DNA from: an uncultured Oscillospiraceae bacterium
Lineage (GTDB): Bacteria; Bacillota; Clostridia; Oscillospirales; Acutalibacteraceae
NCBI GenBank assembly: GCA_900540295.1
Contig: UQFM01000074.1
Span: 1 to 8,801 of the forward strand
Direction: 5' to 3'
DNA length: 8,801 nucleotides
The position numbers and the translations under genes were made by a program. The stretch's first letter is position 1. Every line of letters begins with the position of its first letter. This document shows, in pieces, positions 1 to 6,972 of this stretch. Under the pieces are notes generated by a model. The model did no database searches and was not told where the DNA came from. It was given only the letters and a program-made list of their open reading frames with translations.

Positions 1-10
1 GCGATAAGTT

Positions 11-45
11 GAAAAGTGCCCGCAGGACACGCCTTTTGGGCGTGT
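11..45 (-). terminator. Hairpins after spoIIE, possible weak terminator
   Basis: On the minus strand, two stems overlap: ACACGCC/GGCGTGT (plus-strand 27-33 with 39-45, 5-nt loop), and a second stem GTGTCC/GGGCAC with one wobble pair (25-30 with 16-21, 3-nt loop) directly followed by TTTTC (11-15). The second has terminator shape but is short and its U-tract is poor. They share bases 27-30, so only one can form at a time. The downstream gene is outside the window. Confidence 0.3.
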
Positions 46-64
46 TCGTACGCGTTTGCTATGG

Positions 65-2389
65 TTACGCAGACGCATTGCCGATACGCAGGGCAATTAC
101 GGTTATATCATCACTGTGTATGCCCCTGTTTTTCTTTTTCGCCGCGTCCGCAAGCTTCTTGGCAACCGCACTGCACGGTTCGCCGCGCACACCTGCAAGC
201 GCACGCTTGAACGGCGCTTCCGCGCTGTCAAATACGCCGTCCGACGCCAAAATCACCAAATCGTCTGCGGCAAGCTGACCCTCTGCACTGGCAAAACGCA
301 CTTCTTTTAAAATCCCCGCAGGCAATGAGGCTTTTTTGATTTCCATGCATCTGTTTTGGCGGCGAATCAAAGATTTTGCCGCACCCGCCTTATAAAATAC
401 CGCCTTACCCGTATACAAATCAATTTGCAGAATATCCAGCGTCGCCAAAGACTCCTCGCCCGACTTCAGCATCAGCGCCGTATTCACCATTTTCAGCGCG
501 CTGTGATATCCGATGCCCGCTTTCAGCAGTTTCGCCGTCATTGTAACCGCCATGGTGCTGTCCAGCGCGGCGCGCGCACCCTGACCCATTCCGTCGCTCA
601 AAATCACGATGTAATTTCCGCGCCCGTCATAAAAGCTCTCATAGCTGTCGCCGCAAAGGCGTTCGTCCGCCGCCGTGATGCTTGCCGCCGCCACTTCAAC
701 GCAAAATTCGGTTTGCTCACAGAAAGATACGTGAAACCCGATTTCGCTCTCCCGAATCTCGGGCAATTCCAAGCGCTTTGCCAGCGTATTTTCCAGACAC
801 TGCCGAAGCTGTTCTCGGTCAGGCGCCGCCGTTTTCAAGAACTCCATTTCCACACGGATTTTTCCTTCGGGATTATATGCACACAACACGCTCGCCGGCT
901 TTTCGGAAAACTCGTTTTCAACAGCCGCGCAAATTCGGTTTGCCGCCGTTTCGTCGAAGCACTCCATACTGCCCGCCTCTGCCGTAAATTCGCGCAGAAT
1001 ATCTGCCAGCGCCAAAAACTGCTCCGCAGAAACCGCCCGTATCTCGTCAATCTTCATCTGTGCCGCGGCACGCTCCGCCATACGAATCGCATTGCGGTTT
1101 AAGCTCTCCACAAGACTGGTCTGCCGAATACAGCGGGTCTGCAGCGTCGGCGGCAATCCGGACTCCCGTAAAACCGCTCCGCCCCGCATACCTGCGGCGG
1201 TTTGCTCCAAAGCGCACAGCGTATCCCGCGTGTGCTTGTCCCAGCAAATCGCTTTTCTGCCGCAGTCCGCACACACCTCTTCCTTTGCACGCAGTATCCA
1301 CGCCTTTTCGGACGGTTTCGCTGAATGCTTTAAGTATTCGGATACGGTTTTGACGGACTGTGACATTTCTTCCACCGCCGTCGTCGCACTGCCGAGCTGG
1401 GTCAGAAATGCCGTCCGCGGGGGATTGCGCTCTGCGATTGTCACGGTCTGTGCCGCCGCGCGCGACAGTTTTGCCAACAGTTTTTTCGGGGTTACGACAA
1501 ACAGAACTGCGGCAAACGCCGCTTCCATAGGCAGATAGACTGCCGCCGTATCCCCACCCGAAAACAGAAACGTGACCGTAAAGGTTGCAAGAAGCACCAA
1601 TGCGGCGAAAATGCGCTTGCTGTGCGCAAACATACCCGCCAAAAGCCCTGCCGCCGCATAAGCAAACGCGGAAAATCCAACCGCAGGATCGCACATAAAC
1701 GCGATTGCCGCCGATATGCCTGCGACAGCGCCGCCTGTTTCCTGATATAACCAGGAAAACAGCAAAACGAGATACAGTGCGGCAATGCGTGCCGCCGAAA
1801 TTCGGAACAAGGCGATATCCGATACAGACAAAAGCAGTAAAAACGCGGTGACACATACGCCCGGCAATGCGCGCACCGAAAGCTTGTCCGACTGTATAAA
1901 TGTCTGTACACTGCAAATTGCGCAGGAAAAAAAGTACGCCAGCATAAAAGCCGCCGCCGCTTCCCCGAGATACAGAAAAAAGCTCTGCATTTGAAAAGCC
2001 TCCGCAAACAGCATTGCCATGCCCGTTAAAAAAGCAACCATGCAGGCGATACAGGAAGGCAGTAAACGAAAATTGCGAAGGCGTTCAAATTCACGCACCA
2101 ACCGCGATAAAATACCTGCGGAAAGAAGCGCCGCAACGTACCGAAGTGCGGAAACGCTGTCCAAGGTCAGCAAATAACCCGCCGCCGCGCCCGCGCCCGC
2201 CGAAAATATGTACCGCGTCGGCACGGCCGCTAAGAAAGCAACGCCGAACGGCGCAAAATTTCCTGAAAACTGTAAAGAGGACAAGAGCAATCCGCAGAGG
2301 AACATAAGAATATGCTGTATGACCGCACGCACCCCCGCAGGCAGGATTGCCCGCTCGGCCATCTGTATTTGAGATTCAGCTGTTTTCAA
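65..2389 (-). CDS. spoIIE: Stage II sporulation protein E (PP2C-type serine phosphatase)
   Basis: SpoIIE dephosphorylates the anti-anti-sigma factor SpoIIAA and so releases sigma-F in the forespore; it also associates with FtsZ at the polar septum. The 774-residue product has the family layout: about ten hydrophobic membrane segments (roughly residues 20-300), a central region with a Cys cluster (C373, C376, C382, in CADCGRKAICW), and a C-terminal PP2C domain. The metal-binding acids are all visible: Asp581 in GDS, Asp599 in LSDGMGQG, Asp717 in ASDGVFD, and Asp760/761 in SDDIT. The 18-residue spacing of the first two matches Bacillus SpoIIE (827 aa). The frame stays open upstream to 2635, but I start at TTG 2389 because AGGTGA lies 5 nt before it and the upstream stretch contains the promoter. 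A GTG at 2398 is an alternative start. The gene is a separate unit after the recG terminator. The function is firm; the exact start is less so. Confidence 0.96.
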   Translation of the reverse strand: MKTAESQIQMAERAILPAGVRAVIQHILMFLCGLLLSSLQFSGNFAPFGVAFLAAVPTRYIFSAGAGAAAGYLLTLDSVSALRYVAALLSAGILSRLVREFERLRNFRLLPSCIACMVAFLTGMAMLFAEAFQMQSFFLYLGEAAAAFMLAYFFSCAICSVQTFIQSDKLSVRALPGVCVTAFLLLLSVSDIALFRISAARIAALYLVLLFSWLYQETGGAVAGISAAIAFMCDPAVGFSAFAYAAAGLLAGMFAHSKRIFAALVLLATFTVTFLFSGGDTAAVYLPMEAAFAAVLFVVTPKKLLAKLSRAAAQTVTIAERNPPRTAFLTQLGSATTAVEEMSQSVKTVSEYLKHSAKPSEKAWILRAKEEVCADCGRKAICWDKHTRDTLCALEQTAAGMRGGAVLRESGLPPTLQTRCIRQTSLVESLNRNAIRMAERAAAQMKIDEIRAVSAEQFLALADILREFTAEAGSMECFDETAANRICAAVENEFSEKPASVLCAYNPEGKIRVEMEFLKTAAPDREQLRQCLENTLAKRLELPEIRESEIGFHVSFCEQTEFCVEVAAASITAADERLCGDSYESFYDGRGNYIVILSDGMGQGARAALDSTMAVTMTAKLLKAGIGYHSALKMVNTALMLKSGEESLATLDILQIDLYTGKAVFYKAGAAKSLIRRQNRCMEIKKASLPAGILKEVRFASAEGQLAADDLVILASDGVFDSAEAPFKRALAGVRGEPCSAVAKKLADAAKKKNRGIHSDDITVIALRIGNASA

Positions 2390-2394
2390 AACAA

Positions 2395-2400
2395 TCACCT
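2395..2400 (-). promoter_or_regulatory. Shine-Dalgarno that sets the spoIIE TTG start
   Basis: The minus-strand sequence AGGTGA sits 5 nt upstream of TTG at 2389. No comparable site precedes the in-frame ATG codons further in, or the upstream in-frame starts near 2635. This is the main reason for calling a 774-residue SpoIIE rather than an 856-residue one. Confidence 0.7.
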
Positions 2401-2499
2401 TTTTCTTTCGTACCGACCTGTTAAAATTTAAAATGTATATTCTGACAGGAGAATTGCTTCTTTCCGCGCATAAAAACAAGTCTGCACACGCGTTCCCGT

Positions 2500-2529
2500 C
2501 TTTCCCTGTAAAACCTTTGCCTGTAAATC
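2500..2529. repeat. 15-nt tandem repeat in the spoIIE leader
   Basis: Two adjacent 15-base units, CTTTCCCTGTAAAAC and CTTTGCCTGTAAATC (plus strand), match at 13 of 15 positions. They lie between the predicted spoIIE transcription start and its coding region, so they would be transcribed as part of the untranslated leader. Whether this is a protein or RNA target, or just a small duplication, cannot be told from the sequence. Confidence 0.5.
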
Positions 2530-2558
2530 GGACAAGCTGTGCTATGGTTAACGTAAAA

Positions 2559-2607
2559 ATTATAGCGAAAGCGCGGCGCATCATGTGTCGCTTTGTGCTG
2601 TTGAAAA
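2559..2607 (-). promoter_or_regulatory. Candidate Spo0A-activated sigma-A promoter of spoIIE
   Basis: The minus strand has a consensus -10 TATAAT (2559-2564). No -35-like hexamer lies at 16-18 bp, but GCGACA (2586-2591) lies 21 bp upstream. Bacillus spoIIE and spoIIG promoters have this over-long spacing with Spo0A boxes at the -35. Here TGTCGCT (2586-2592, plus strand) overlaps the -35, and TGTTGAAAA (2599-2607) lies just upstream. Both resemble the 0A box TGTCGAA with one or two mismatches, although their 13-bp start-to-start spacing is not the usual 10-11 bp. Transcription would begin near 2552, giving a leader of about 160 nt. The -10 is seen directly; Spo0A control is inferred. Confidence 0.5.
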
Positions 2608-2663
2608 TGCTTATTTTCTTGTCCTTTTGCCGCAAAAGACGAAAACGGATAGGAAAAAAGAAA

Positions 2664-2701
2664 TTCGGCGGAAGAGATTTTTCTAAATCTCTTCCGCCGA
2701 A
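2664..2701 (-). terminator. Intrinsic terminator after recG
   Basis: A perfect 17-bp inverted repeat (arms 2664-2680 and 2685-2701, 4-nt loop) contains a GC-rich CGGCGGAAGAG core. On the minus strand it is followed by TTTCTTTTTTCC, a good U-tract, about 60 nt beyond the recG stop. The plus strand also has an A-rich flank, so the hairpin could work in both directions. It separates the asp23-fakA-recG operon from spoIIE. The remaining bases 2702-2760 hold nothing I recognise. Confidence 0.92.
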
Positions 2702-2760
2702 GAAAAAATATATACTTTTGTCAGACGGTTCTGCCTGTTCGTTTGCAGTGACAACAGAAA

Positions 2761-4794
2761 TCAGCCGATATTGGCCGCTGCAAACATTTTCTCCAGCTGA
2801 CGGTGCAGGGCGGCATATTCGGGCGATTCCAAAGCAGGGTCGGCCCTCAAGAGCCGCTGCGCCTCTGCCTGTACGGTTTCCAGCATTTTCGTATCGCGCA
2901 GTAAATCCGAAATACGCAAAGCGGGCAGACCGTGCTGACGCGTGCCGAAGAAATCCCCCGGACCGCGCAATTTTAAGTCCGCATCGGCGATTTTAAAGCC
3001 GTCCGTCGTTTCGCAAAGAATTTGAAAACGCGCCTTTGCCTCTTCGTTTTGTGCGTCGGACACCAAAATACAGGTGGACTTTTCTTTGCCGCGCCCGACT
3101 CTGCCGCGCAGCTGATGCAGTTGGGAAAGCCCGAACCGCTCGGCGTTTTCAATCACCATGACCGCCGCGTTCGGCACATCCACGCCGACCTCTACCACCA
3201 CGGTAGAGACCAAAACATCCATTTCCCCGTCCGAGAAAGCGCGCATGACCGCCTCCTTTTCTTTCGGCTTCATGCGTCCGTGCAAAAGTCCCACGCGACG
3301 ATGGTGAAACACGCCGTTTTGCAGTCTTGCGCAGTATTCCTCGGCGGGCGCGAGGTCAGTTTCGCCCTCTTCCACAAGCGGGCAGACGATATATGCCTGC
3401 AAGCCTTTTTCGATATGTTTTTCAATGAATTTATAAATGCGCGGACGGTAGCTTGTGCCGACGCGATAGGTTTCAATGATCTGCCGTCCGGGGGGCAATT
3501 CATCGAGTACCGAAACATTCAAATCGCCGTACAGAATCAGCCCCAGCGTGCGCGGAATGGGCGTAGCGGACATTACGAGAATGTGCGGGTTATCGCCTTT
3601 ATCCGTCAGATTTGCACGCTGTGCCACACCGAATCGGTGCTGTTCATCCGTAATGCACAAACCGAGCCGCCGAAAGTCCACATCCTCTTGAATCAGCGCG
3701 TGCGTGCCGACTGCCAAAACCGCTTCGCCGCTTTGCAGTTTTTCCTTGGCGGCGCGTTTTTCCGCCGCACGCATGGAGCCTGTCAGCAAGACCACCGAAA
3801 AATCCGTATTTTGAAAGAATTTCTGAAATGTGCGGTAATGCTGTTCGGCAAGCACCTCGGTCGGCGCCATCATAGCGGACTGCAAGCCGTTTTTTGCCGC
3901 CGAATACACAAGCGCCGCCGCCACAGCGGTTTTGCCCGACCCGACGTCGCCCTGCAAAAGGCGGTTCATCGGCTCGCCCGACTGCATATCTCTGATTGCT
4001 TCCTGCACGGCGCGCCGCTGTGCGCCTGTCAGTTGAAACGGCAAAAGCGCCGAGAATTCCGCACTGTAATCTTTTGTCAGCACACAGGCGGTACGGCGCG
4101 TTTCGGTTCTGCCCTTCATCTGCAAAAGTCCTAACTGCAAGAGAAGCAGTTCGTCGAAAATCAGGCGGCGGCGCGCCGCTTCCAGCGCGCTTTTATCGGG
4201 CGGAAAATGCACCTGCCGAATCGCCGTATCCAAATCGCAAAGACAGTTGCGTTCCCGAATCTCCTGCGGGAGAAAGTCCGCAATCGGATTTTCGAGCGCT
4301 GACAGGGCATTTTGCACGCACCGCTCAATCGTTTTTGAGGACAGCGCCCCGCTCGCGGGATAAATCGGGCGAATACGGTGTGCCGCCTGCGGTTTTTGAA
4401 ACAGAGGAGACGCCATTTCCCGCGCGCCGTATTTATTGCGCACCGCCTTGCCGAAAAAGAGGTATTCTTCGCCTTCTTTCAGCTGATTGCCGATATATTT
4501 ATTATTGAAAAAAGTCAGGTTCAAAAGGCCTGCGCCGTCGGTCACACTGGTTTTGAATAACAGCATCCCGCCCGGAATCCGTATTTTCTGCGGCGTATGG
4601 CAGACTGTCGCGCGGATACAGCACAGCTCGTTTTCGGGCATATCCTGAATGGGCACGATTTGGCTCCAATCCTCATATGCGCGCGGATAATAGCGCAAAA
4701 GGGCACCGACCGACGGCACCGAAAGCTTATAGAATGCTTCGGCGCGTGTCGGTCCGACGCCCTTTACATATTTTATATCTGATTTTAACTGCAT
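2761..4794 (-). CDS. recG: ATP-dependent DNA helicase RecG
   Basis: RecG is a superfamily 2 double-strand DNA translocase that remodels stalled replication forks and branch-migrates Holliday junctions. The 677-residue product has the normal family length (Bacillus RecG is about 680). The N-terminal part (about 1-230) is the wedge/OB region, beginning with the usual KGVGP segment. Helicase motifs follow in order: Walker A GDVGSGKT (282-289), DEQH box (383-386, in TDEQHRFG), MSATPIPRTL (408-417) and motif VI QLRGRVGRG (561-569). A C-terminal KIADADLKLRGPGDFFGTRQHG segment is typical of RecG. The ATG start at 4794 has GGAG 7 nt upstream, inside the end of fakA; the gap between the two genes is only 4 bases, so translation is probably coupled. 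It is the last gene of the operon, with a strong terminator behind it. No key residue appears to be missing. Confidence 0.98.
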   Translation of the reverse strand: MQLKSDIKYVKGVGPTRAEAFYKLSVPSVGALLRYYPRAYEDWSQIVPIQDMPENELCCIRATVCHTPQKIRIPGGMLLFKTSVTDGAGLLNLTFFNNKYIGNQLKEGEEYLFFGKAVRNKYGAREMASPLFQKPQAAHRIRPIYPASGALSSKTIERCVQNALSALENPIADFLPQEIRERNCLCDLDTAIRQVHFPPDKSALEAARRRLIFDELLLLQLGLLQMKGRTETRRTACVLTKDYSAEFSALLPFQLTGAQRRAVQEAIRDMQSGEPMNRLLQGDVGSGKTAVAAALVYSAAKNGLQSAMMAPTEVLAEQHYRTFQKFFQNTDFSVVLLTGSMRAAEKRAAKEKLQSGEAVLAVGTHALIQEDVDFRRLGLCITDEQHRFGVAQRANLTDKGDNPHILVMSATPIPRTLGLILYGDLNVSVLDELPPGRQIIETYRVGTSYRPRIYKFIEKHIEKGLQAYIVCPLVEEGETDLAPAEEYCARLQNGVFHHRRVGLLHGRMKPKEKEAVMRAFSDGEMDVLVSTVVVEVGVDVPNAAVMVIENAERFGLSQLHQLRGRVGRGKEKSTCILVSDAQNEEAKARFQILCETTDGFKIADADLKLRGPGDFFGTRQHGLPALRISDLLRDTKMLETVQAEAQRLLRADPALESPEYAALHRQLEKMFAAANIG

Positions 4795-4798
4795 TGTT

Positions 4799-6415
4799 TT
4801 ACTCCACGGAAACCATGAAATAATAGACAGGCTGACCGCCGTTGATTACATTATATTCTACATTCGGGAAACGGTTTTGCAGACGTTCGCAAAGAGCGTT
4901 CGCCGTCGCTTCGTCCGTATCTTCCCCGTACAGAATCGTTACAATAGAACCGCTGTGTTTCTTAATCAGCCGACGCGTCACGCGGTATGCCACATCCACG
5001 GAATCGTTATCCACCAACGTGATTTTGCCGTCCTCCATGCCGAGAATCTGCCCTTTTTTGATGCGTTCCCCGCTCATTTCGCTGTCGCGCGCGGCAAACG
5101 TCACCTGCGCGGTATGCACGCCCTCGGCGGCTTTCATCATTTGCAGATGGTTTTCCTCGGGACTTAAAGCTTCGTCAAAGCTGAGCATCGCCGTGATACC
5201 CTGCGGAATCGTTTTGGTGGACAGCACGCTCACGCCTCGGTCGGCAAGATTCACGGTCTGCTCCGCCGCCATAATAATATTCTTGTTGTTCGGCAATACG
5301 AATACATGACGCGCGGGTGTGGCTTCCACCGCATTCAAAATATCGTCGGTGCTCGGATTCATCGTCTGCCCGCCCGAGACAACTTGGTCTGCGCCCAATT
5401 CCCGGAAAAGCGTACAAAGCCCTTCGCCTGCCGCTACCGCTACAAATCCGTATTCCTTTTCGGGCTCGGCACGCTTCGGAATTTCCGTTTCCGCCTGCAC
5501 CGTTTGCGCCGTTTCGGTATTCTCCGTCGGCACATCCGAAAGATTTTGAATCTGAATCTCATGCAGACTGCCGCACAAAAGCGCCGCCTGCAAAACGCTG
5601 TGCGGCTCGTCGGAATGTACGCCTACCGAAATTTCCTGCGCGGTTTCTTCTACAGAGACCTCGCCGCCGACAGCTTCCAATGCAGCCTTCAGTTTCACTG
5701 CACCCGACTGCGCGCCCTGTGCTTTACGGATTTTAAAGCTTAATGCATACGCGTACTGCGGCTGTGTACATTCTGCGGATTCCGCCGTCTGCGCGCCGTC
5801 CGCGGTAATCATCACACCGTCCAGCAGATAGCTTTTCATACCCTCTAAGATATATAACAGTCCGCGTCCGCCTGCGTCCACAACGCCCGCTTCCTTTAAA
5901 ACGGGTAACATTTCGGGTGTTTCGGCAAGCGCTTTCTCGGCGGCGTCGCAAAGAATCTGCAAAACCTTTTTGTAATCCGTTTCACCCGATTCCACCGCCG
6001 CCGCAGAGGCAAGACGAATCACGGTCAGAATCGTGCCCTCGGTGGGCTTCATCACCGCTTTATACGCCGATGCACTGCCCATTTGAAATGCCGCCGCCAG
6101 CTGTGCGCCGTCCGCCGTTTCCAAGCCCTTTAAGCCTTTCTGAAGTCCGCGGAAAATCAAGGACAAAATAACACCTGAATTTCCCCGTGCGCCGCGCAGC
6201 AGTGCGCCCGCCGTCTTTTTCGCCACCGCCGCAACATCCGCTTCGCCCAAAACCTGCAATTCACGCGACGCCGCGCCGACGGTCATGGACATATTCGTGC
6301 CCGTATCCCCGTCGGGAACGGGGAATACGTTCAGTGCGTCTACCTCTTTACGATGATTCTCAATATGATTTGCGCCGGAAATTACGGCGTTTTTCAACAG
6401 TTCGCCTGTCAGCAA
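4799..6415 (-). CDS. fakA: Fatty acid kinase catalytic subunit FakA (DAK2-domain, YloV family)
   Basis: FakA binds ATP and phosphorylates a fatty acid held by a FakB (DegV-family) partner, feeding exogenous fatty acids into phospholipid synthesis; no fakB is in the window. The 538 residues match the family layout (about 550). The N-terminal DhaL/DAK2 kinase domain (about 1-200) has DALNVFPVPDGDTGTNM (26-42, metal-binding Asp35 and Asp37), GARGNSGVILS (75-85), KPTEGTILTV (123-132) and VVDAGGRGLL (178-187). A middle domain (about 215-290), an acidic linker (296-320) and a C-terminal domain with GGQTMNPST (347-355) and LPNNKNIIMAA (373-383) follow. Oddity: the middle-domain zinc motifs of characterised FakA/YloV (Cys in FCTE, two His in HIHAEEP) read YALSF and GVHSDEP here, leaving only His266 of the three ligands. 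The start is TTG at 6415, with AGGAG 10 nt upstream. Family assignment is firm; kinase activity with this middle domain is inferred. Confidence 0.93.
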   Translation of the reverse strand: MLTGELLKNAVISGANHIENHRKEVDALNVFPVPDGDTGTNMSMTVGAASRELQVLGEADVAAVAKKTAGALLRGARGNSGVILSLIFRGLQKGLKGLETADGAQLAAAFQMGSASAYKAVMKPTEGTILTVIRLASAAAVESGETDYKKVLQILCDAAEKALAETPEMLPVLKEAGVVDAGGRGLLYILEGMKSYLLDGVMITADGAQTAESAECTQPQYAYALSFKIRKAQGAQSGAVKLKAALEAVGGEVSVEETAQEISVGVHSDEPHSVLQAALLCGSLHEIQIQNLSDVPTENTETAQTVQAETEIPKRAEPEKEYGFVAVAAGEGLCTLFRELGADQVVSGGQTMNPSTDDILNAVEATPARHVFVLPNNKNIIMAAEQTVNLADRGVSVLSTKTIPQGITAMLSFDEALSPEENHLQMMKAAEGVHTAQVTFAARDSEMSGERIKKGQILGMEDGKITLVDNDSVDVAYRVTRRLIKKHSGSIVTILYGEDTDEATANALCERLQNRFPNVEYNVINGGQPVYYFMVSVE

Positions 6416-6425
6416 CTAAAAACAA

Positions 6426-6430
6426 CTCCT
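6426..6430 (-). promoter_or_regulatory. Shine-Dalgarno for the fakA TTG start
   Basis: AGGAG on the minus strand lies 10 nt before TTG 6415, in the 43-nt gap after asp23. The first ATG in this frame falls inside the conserved DAK2 motif (Met42), too late to start the domain, so a TTG start is required. Confidence 0.7.
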
Positions 6431-6458
6431 ATGCCTGAATTTGCGGAAAAACAGCGAA

Positions 6459-6812
6459 TCATTCCTTGATTCCGTCCACAAATACATTGACTTTTTTGAC
6501 CGCGAGGCTGGTCGCCTGCTCTACGGTGTAACGCACCTTGTTGACAATGCTGTCCACAATCGCGGCAATGTTGACGCCGTAGGTCACAAAAATGTGCAGA
6601 TTGATAATCAAATCCGTACCGTTTGAACGAACGGAAACGCCTTGGTCCAAATAACTTCTGCGGCGGAAAAAGAACGCGCGAAGCCCTTGGGACGCACCGC
6701 TGTTTGCCATACCCGCCACGCCGAAGCATGCCGTTACGGTATGCCCGATTAAATCGGAAAAATAGCTGTCGTTCACTTCAATAACGCCCAAATGATTTTC
6801 AATTTTAATCAC
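6459..6812 (-). CDS. Asp23/Gls24 family envelope stress protein (YloU-like)
   Basis: This 117-residue protein belongs to the Asp23/Gls24 (DUF322) family of small, alkaline-shock or general-stress proteins. In staphylococci they associate with the membrane; most have no known biochemical activity. The C-terminal half carries the family signature: YGVNIAAIVDSIVNKVRYTVEQ followed closely by AVKKVNVFVDGI. It begins at GTG 6812, with AAAGGAG ending 8 nt upstream, giving MIKIENHLGVIEV, a typical N-terminus. An in-frame ATG at 6866 would lie inside the -35 box of the promoter and is rejected. It is the first gene of the operon with fakA and recG. In Bacillus, yloU-yloV-sdaAB-sdaAA-recG is the corresponding order; the serine dehydratase genes are absent here. 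I leave the symbol blank because Asp23 paralogues are numerous. Confidence 0.93.
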   Translation of the reverse strand: MIKIENHLGVIEVNDSYFSDLIGHTVTACFGVAGMANSGASQGLRAFFFRRRSYLDQGVSVRSNGTDLIINLHIFVTYGVNIAAIVDSIVNKVRYTVEQATSLAVKKVNVFVDGIKE

Positions 6813-6820
6813 GGAGATCA

Positions 6821-6827
6821 CTCCTTT
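6821..6827 (-). promoter_or_regulatory. Shine-Dalgarno that sets the asp23 GTG start
   Basis: AAAGGAG on the minus strand, 8 nt before GTG 6812. Together with the promoter position it fixes the start of the Asp23-family gene downstream of the more distal in-frame ATG. Confidence 0.75.
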
Positions 6828-6837
6828 AAGTCTTTTC

Positions 6838-6866
6838 AGTATACCCGAATTCGGCATTTTCGTCAA
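6838..6866 (-). promoter_or_regulatory. Sigma-A promoter of the asp23-fakA-recG operon
   Basis: The minus strand shows TTGACG (6861-6866), a 17-bp spacer and TATACT (6838-6843), so five of six matches in each box at ideal spacing. Transcription would start near 6831, giving a leader of about 20 nt. The spacer holds a perfect 10-nt palindrome, CCGAATTCGG (6845-6854), positioned where a repressor could act. This is the only strong promoter I see for the three-gene operon. Confidence 0.85.
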
Positions 6867-6972
6867 TGCATTTTTTGTAAATAACGGAGATGCGCGCCCC
6901 TACGGATTGTGCGCAGCCGTCGGCATTTCCAAAAATCGCCCTACCGTTTATTTTACCGCAAACTCCGCCGCT
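6867..6972. repeat. Intergenic spacer with dispersed-repeat fragments
   Basis: Between the solute-binding protein gene and the asp23 promoter. CCCTACGGATTGT (6898-6910) is the exact inverted copy of 8640-8652. CCCTACCGTTT (6939-6949) is repeated directly at 8568-8578. The words GTCGGCA and CGCCCTAC also recur (reverse-complemented) in 8712-8736. It therefore looks like a degenerate mosaic of the same palindromic elements that lie beyond the other end of the solute-binding protein gene. I see no clear intrinsic terminator for the upstream gene here. Confidence 0.6.

Noticed and set aside
356..1102. 248-codon open frame on the plus strand
   Set aside because: Antisense shadow of spoIIE; Arg/His/Gln-rich composition typical of spurious frames.
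1047..1916. 289-codon open frame on the minus strand
   Set aside because: Out-of-frame shadow inside spoIIE; the spoIIE frame is continuous through it, so it is not a frameshifted gene piece.
2390..2635. In-frame N-terminal extension of SpoIIE (82 codons) containing a signal-peptide-like stretch
   Set aside because: No ribosome binding site precedes its starts, it contains the promoter-like TATAAT and the tandem repeat, and it does not resemble the SpoIIE N-terminus.
2433..2996. 187-codon open frame on the plus strand across the recG-spoIIE gap
   Set aside because: Runs through the recG terminator hairpin and the 3' end of recG; basic low-complexity composition and no family resemblance.
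3022..4134. 370-codon open frame on the plus strand
   Set aside because: Entirely antisense to recG, which has every helicase motif. It is a by-product of codon bias and its protein looks like no known family.
6813..6866. Upstream ATG start for the Asp23-family gene
   Set aside because: It lies in the -35 box of the promoter and lacks a ribosome binding site, whereas GTG 6812 has AAAGGAG at good spacing.
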